Assembly (NCBI GenBank): GCA_002011835.1
Contig: MTPE01000456.1
Span: 5,032-13,241, forward strand
DNA from: Desulfarculaceae bacterium JdFR-95
GTDB lineage: Bacteria > Desulfobacterota > Desulfarculia > Desulfarculales > Desulfarculaceae
Direction of reading: 5' to 3'
Length of the DNA: 8,210 nt
Shown: in pieces, positions 6,392-8,210 of the stretch
How the letters are laid out: each line of letters begins with the position of its first letter
How positions within the stretch are numbered: the first letter of the stretch is position 1
Notes under the pieces: model-generated
The model's database searches: none
The model's input: the letters and a program-made list of their open reading frames with translations, nothing else
Told to the model about the DNA's origin: nothing
Translations under genes and position numbers: made by a program

Positions 6392-7090
6392 TCACTCCAG
6401 GCCCAGGACCTGTTTCAGGCGAGCCAGGCGCCGGCGGGCCAGGGGGATGGGGGGGATGTCGGGGCGGTCGAAGACCACCAGGTTTCGGCCGTTGGCCTCC
6501 CGGCGGATCTCCTGCACGTGGCGCAGGTTGGCCACGTAGCTCTTGTGTACGCGGAAGAATTCGGGGCCGGCGTGGCGTTCGAGGATGTTCTTGAGGCTGG
6601 CGTGGATGTGGTGCAAGCCCTGGGCGGTGCGCACCTTGCAGTAGTTGCCGTCGGACTGGAAGAAGTATATCTCGGCGGTGTCCAGGAAGTAGAAGCAGCC
6701 CCGCTCGTAGATGGGGAACTTGGCCAGTTGCACCTGTCCGCTGTGGGGGTTACGGTGGGCGCCGGTCTGGCGGGTGACGTCCACCAGGCTGGCCACCCAG
6801 TAGGCTTCGGGGTGGGGGGCGGCCATTTCCAGGCAGCTGACGCTGATCATGAGCACCTTGCCCAGCACGTCGATGATCATGGCCACGGGCAGCTCCTGGT
6901 CGGCGTGCCGGCACTGCGCCAGCAGGGCCCCGATCTTCTGTCGGCTGCGGGAGGGGTGGTAGTCGAACACCGGACGTCCCATGTCGGCGCGGTCCAGGTC
7001 CAGGGTGCGGCGGGCATAGGCGTTCATGCCCACCACCCGGTAGTCGGCGGACAACAACACCACGCCTATGGGGTGGAGTTCGGCTTCCAG
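6392..7090 (-). CDS. rcoM: RcoM-like PAS-LytTR heme CO sensor and transcription activator
   Basis: Single-component regulator: an N-terminal heme-binding PAS domain senses CO and a C-terminal LytTR domain binds DNA. From the chosen start the protein is 232 residues, PAS about 5-107 and LytTR about 122-232. The PAS domain contains FDYHPSRSRQK and LPVAMIIDVLGKVLMI, which align with the RcoM-2 segments carrying His74 and Met104; here they are H45 and M71, and C60 lies near the position of the ferric-heme ligand Cys94. The LytTR part has SDGNYCKV and FFRVHKSYVANL. Typical RcoM is about 260 residues, so this copy has a short N-terminus. The frame is open upstream to a stop at 7127-7129 but without ATG/GTG/TTG; AGGAGG lies 7 nt before a CTG at 7090-7088, and homology to the PAS start (VLEAELHPIGVVLL) reaches that point. 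The GTG at 7063 would remove the first PAS strand and has no good ribosome binding site. Confidence 0.82.
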   Translation of the reverse strand: MEAELHPIGVVLLSADYRVVGMNAYARRTLDLDRADMGRPVFDYHPSRSRQKIGALLAQCRHADQELPVAMIIDVLGKVLMISVSCLEMAAPHPEAYWVASLVDVTRQTGAHRNPHSGQVQLAKFPIYERGCFYFLDTAEIYFFQSDGNYCKVRTAQGLHHIHASLKNILERHAGPEFFRVHKSYVANLRHVQEIRREANGRNLVVFDRPDIPPIPLARRRLARLKQVLGLE

Positions 7091-7097
7091 GACCCTG

Positions 7098-7103
7098 CCT
7101 CCT
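7098..7103 (-). promoter_or_regulatory. Shine-Dalgarno indicating a CTG start for rcoM
   Basis: AGGAGG on the minus strand is followed by a 7-nt spacer and then CTG at 7090-7088. No ATG, GTG or TTG occurs at a suitable distance in the rcoM frame, so the site argues for initiation at CTG or for a recent mutation of the start codon. Confidence 0.5.
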
Positions 7104-7121
7104 GATTGAGGGTGGGAAACG

Positions 7122-7305
7122 CTAGCCTACCGACATCATACATCTTGCGCTCACCACAGAGTTGCGCCGCAACGCCGGTCGTCTCCGTCCAGTAGCAACC
7201 GTCGAAGACCATGTCGCTCGGCTCATTATAGTGCAACAGGATCTGCCGCATGATCGCCTTGCACGGCGCCTTGGTGTGATTAGGAGTGCGCTTCGTAAAC
7301 GGATT
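7122..7305 (-). pseudogene. C-terminal remnant of a DNA methyltransferase
   Basis: The minus strand encodes TPNHTKAPCKAIMRQILLHY, then NEPSDMVFDG and TTGVAAQLCGE. This matches the C-terminal part of beta/gamma-type DNA adenine or cytosine-N4 methyltransferases, where 'PxxKAP.aLMrqILLhYs.PgD.vfDgFcGTGmTGvAAq' is usual. The SAM-binding F-x-G-x-G is destroyed: where the family has DGF(A/C)GTGMTG this reads DGCYWTETTG. No NPPY motif or target-recognition domain is present, so it is a fragment and cannot be active. Recognisable homology stops near 7122; the same frame remains open to 7066, through the rcoM ribosome binding site and start. Upstream it abuts the helicase remnant in another frame. 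It is probably left from a restriction-modification or DISARM-like locus reduced by deletion. Confidence 0.65.
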
Positions 7306-7426
7306 CGTTCTTTTCCTCCTCGTCGCTGGTCCCGGCCAAGGGGCGGAGAGTATAGACTTCAGCTTCCTCGCTAGGCAACAGCACCCAGTCTCGTTGGCCA
7401 CAGCGGACGATTGTTTCTGGATTCAT
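7280..7426 (-). pseudogene. N-terminal remnant of an SNF2-type helicase
   Basis: Starting at the ATG 7426-7424, behind a purine-rich GGAAGAGGGGG, the minus strand reads MNPETIVRCGQRDWVLLPSE, then EAEVYTLRPLAGTSDEE, and stops at 7280. I recognise this as the opening of a group of SNF2/helicase-domain proteins ('...G.iV..RgRdWvVLPs....l.lRPLgG...E'), which includes DrmD-like proteins of DISARM and helicases paired with DNA methylases. Only about 35-40 residues are homologous; the ATPase motifs are absent, and from about 7315 the sequence passes into the methyltransferase remnant in another frame. A large deletion between the two genes is the simplest explanation. An alternative ATG at 7468 is in the same frame. 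Confidence 0.55.
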
Positions 7427-7468
7427 GAACCCCCTCTTCCAACTCCCAACGTAGACACATGATCTCAA

Positions 7469-7674
7469 TCCAAGCCCGTAAAGGCAAGGGCCTGTGGTGG
7501 AGTCATGCCCATCTGACCGGCCCGAGTTCAGGTGAATGCGATGGTAGGTCCTTTCCTGGTGTCGTGTCCTTCTCAGCCGACGGGGCCACGTTTGTCGCTA
7601 GGAAGTGTCACCCAGATTTGCTAAAATTTTTTGCCATTATGTGGCTGAAGCGGATCCGGTTGGGAGGGGAAAGG
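7469..7674. other. Gap between remnants and helicase, possible 5' region of the helicase
   Basis: No separate gene is recognised. The helicase frame is open back to 7429, with ATGs at 7459 and 7639, but the extra residues have no family resemblance that I recognise. TGCTAAAAT (7619-7627) looks like an extended -10 promoter element and would place transcription start near 7634, upstream of the preferred ATG at 7675. Confidence 0.35.
7662..7669 (+). promoter_or_regulatory. Ribosome binding site deciding the helicase start
   Basis: GGGAGGGG lies 5 nt before the ATG at 7675 and 8 nt before a second ATG at 7678. It favours these starts over the in-frame ATGs at 7459 and 7639, which lack a comparable sequence. 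Confidence 0.55.
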
Positions 7675-8210
7675 ATGATGGATGAGCTTCTCCATACGCT
7701 GCGGGAGTTCGATGCTTTGCGGGATGATGACAAGGTGCTGACCCGCGTGGTACCGGGCCGTCTACCTGAATTTGCGCCGAGAACCTATCTGGACAGCTTT
7801 CCACCCGCTATCCGTGAGTCCCTGGCAAAGCAAGGCATTGATCGGCTCTACACACACCAGGCAGAAGCCGTGGACCGGATTCGGGCCAAGGAAGACGTAG
7901 TATTGGAGGCCCCCACGGCCAGTGGCAAGACGTTATGCTTCAATATTCCCTTGGCCCTTATGCTTCTGGAGGAACCGAATTCGCATGCGCTGATGATTCA
8001 TCCTATGAAGGCCCTTTCAAACGACCAACGGCGTCAGTTTCATGACCTCGCGGGGCCTTTGGGAGAAGCGGCAGGGCAGCGCCTTGAGTCTTGGATCTTT
8101 GACGGTGATCTCGCCCCTGAACATCGCAAGCTACTCAAGGCGTCTCCCCCCGCAGTTCTGTTTACGAATCCCGAGATGCTCCATCAGAGCTTCCTGGGAT
8201 GGCAGGAACA
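7675..8210 (+). CDS. DEAD/DEAH-box superfamily 2 helicase, DUF1998/MrfA-like, 3' end outside window
   Basis: ATP-dependent DNA helicase; only the first ~178 residues are visible. Motifs from the preferred ATG: a Q-like LYTHQAEAV at 58-66, Walker A APTASGKT at 79-86, motif Ia HPMKALSNDQ at 109-118, FDGDLAPEHR at 142-151 and FTNPEMLH at 163-170. The combination 'LY.HQ', 'TASGKTLCFN', 'KAL..DQ', 'DGD..PE.R' and 'TNPEMLH' is characteristic of the Hrq1/MrfA (YprA) helicases that usually carry a C-terminal DUF1998 domain, which would be outside this window. MrfA acts in mitomycin-lesion repair, while other DUF1998 helicases belong to defence systems such as DISARM (DrmA) and Dpd. The adjacent helicase and methylase debris on the other strand makes a defence role plausible, but this is inference. 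GC content is lower than in the CO operon. Confidence 0.85.
   Translation, partial: MMDELLHTLREFDALRDDDKVLTRVVPGRLPEFAPRTYLDSFPPAIRESLAKQGIDRLYTHQAEAVDRIRAKEDVVLEAPTASGKTLCFNIPLALMLLEEPNSHALMIHPMKALSNDQRRQFHDLAGPLGEAAGQRLESWIFDGDLAPEHRKLLKASPPAVLFTNPEMLHQSFLGWQE

Noticed and set aside
7135..7140. TATGAT on the minus strand as a -10 box for rcoM
   Set aside because: It resembles a -10, but no -35-like hexamer lies 16-18 nt upstream and the sequence is inside the methyltransferase relic; too weak to list.
1..8210. tRNA, rRNA or CRISPR array
   Set aside because: No cloverleaf-like CCA-ending segment, rRNA core sequence or regularly spaced repeats were noticed on either strand.

Overview
The window centres on an anaerobic carbon-monoxide oxidation locus written on the minus strand. 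In transcription order it holds a PAS-LytTR CO sensor of the RcoM type (7090-6392), a FAD/NAD(P)-dependent oxidoreductase (6262-5030), the four-cluster ferredoxin-like protein CooF (4996-4394) and the Ni-Fe-S carbon monoxide dehydrogenase CooS (4359-2464). The three enzyme genes are separated by only 33-34 nt, each has a good Shine-Dalgarno sequence, and they look like one operon. CooS should oxidise CO to CO2, CooF should carry the electrons, and the oxidoreductase should pass them to NAD(P)+ or a similar acceptor. A tandem LytTR-type repeat (two 9-mers, 12-bp spacer) sits just after the rcoM stop codon and about 10 nt upstream of a weak candidate -35, a likely CO-responsive operator. No cooC nickel-insertion gene and no energy-converting hydrogenase are visible.

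The flanks are different. The left end (1 to about 985) is AT-richer and holds the 3' part of an abortive-infection C-terminal (Abi_C-like) gene and a small secreted protein split by a frameshift at an A8 run. From about 1040 the composition becomes strongly GC-rich; a divergent pair of unrecognised small genes follows, the minus-strand one needing several frame changes to read through, then a short decayed reading frame (1999-2201) and about 260 nt with no gene before the end of cooS.

The right end (7104-8210) carries pieces of a DNA-modification or defence locus: the N-terminal piece of an SNF2-type helicase and the C-terminal piece of a DNA methyltransferase with a destroyed SAM motif, jammed together within about 350 nt on the minus strand, and the start of an apparently intact plus-strand superfamily 2 helicase of the DUF1998/MrfA type, cut by the window edge. 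The rcoM ribosome-binding site lies about 20 nt beyond the last recognisable methyltransferase sequence, and its best start codon is CTG.

The organism is probably an anaerobic, GC-rich bacterium. The CX2C form of the CooS D-cluster motif (as in Desulfovibrio vulgaris CODH), the CooS-CooF-oxidoreductase arrangement and the RcoM regulator suggest a sulfate- or metal-reducing Desulfobacterota-like lineage, but this is inference. Overall the window reads as a CO-metabolism cassette set among eroded and intact defence genes.
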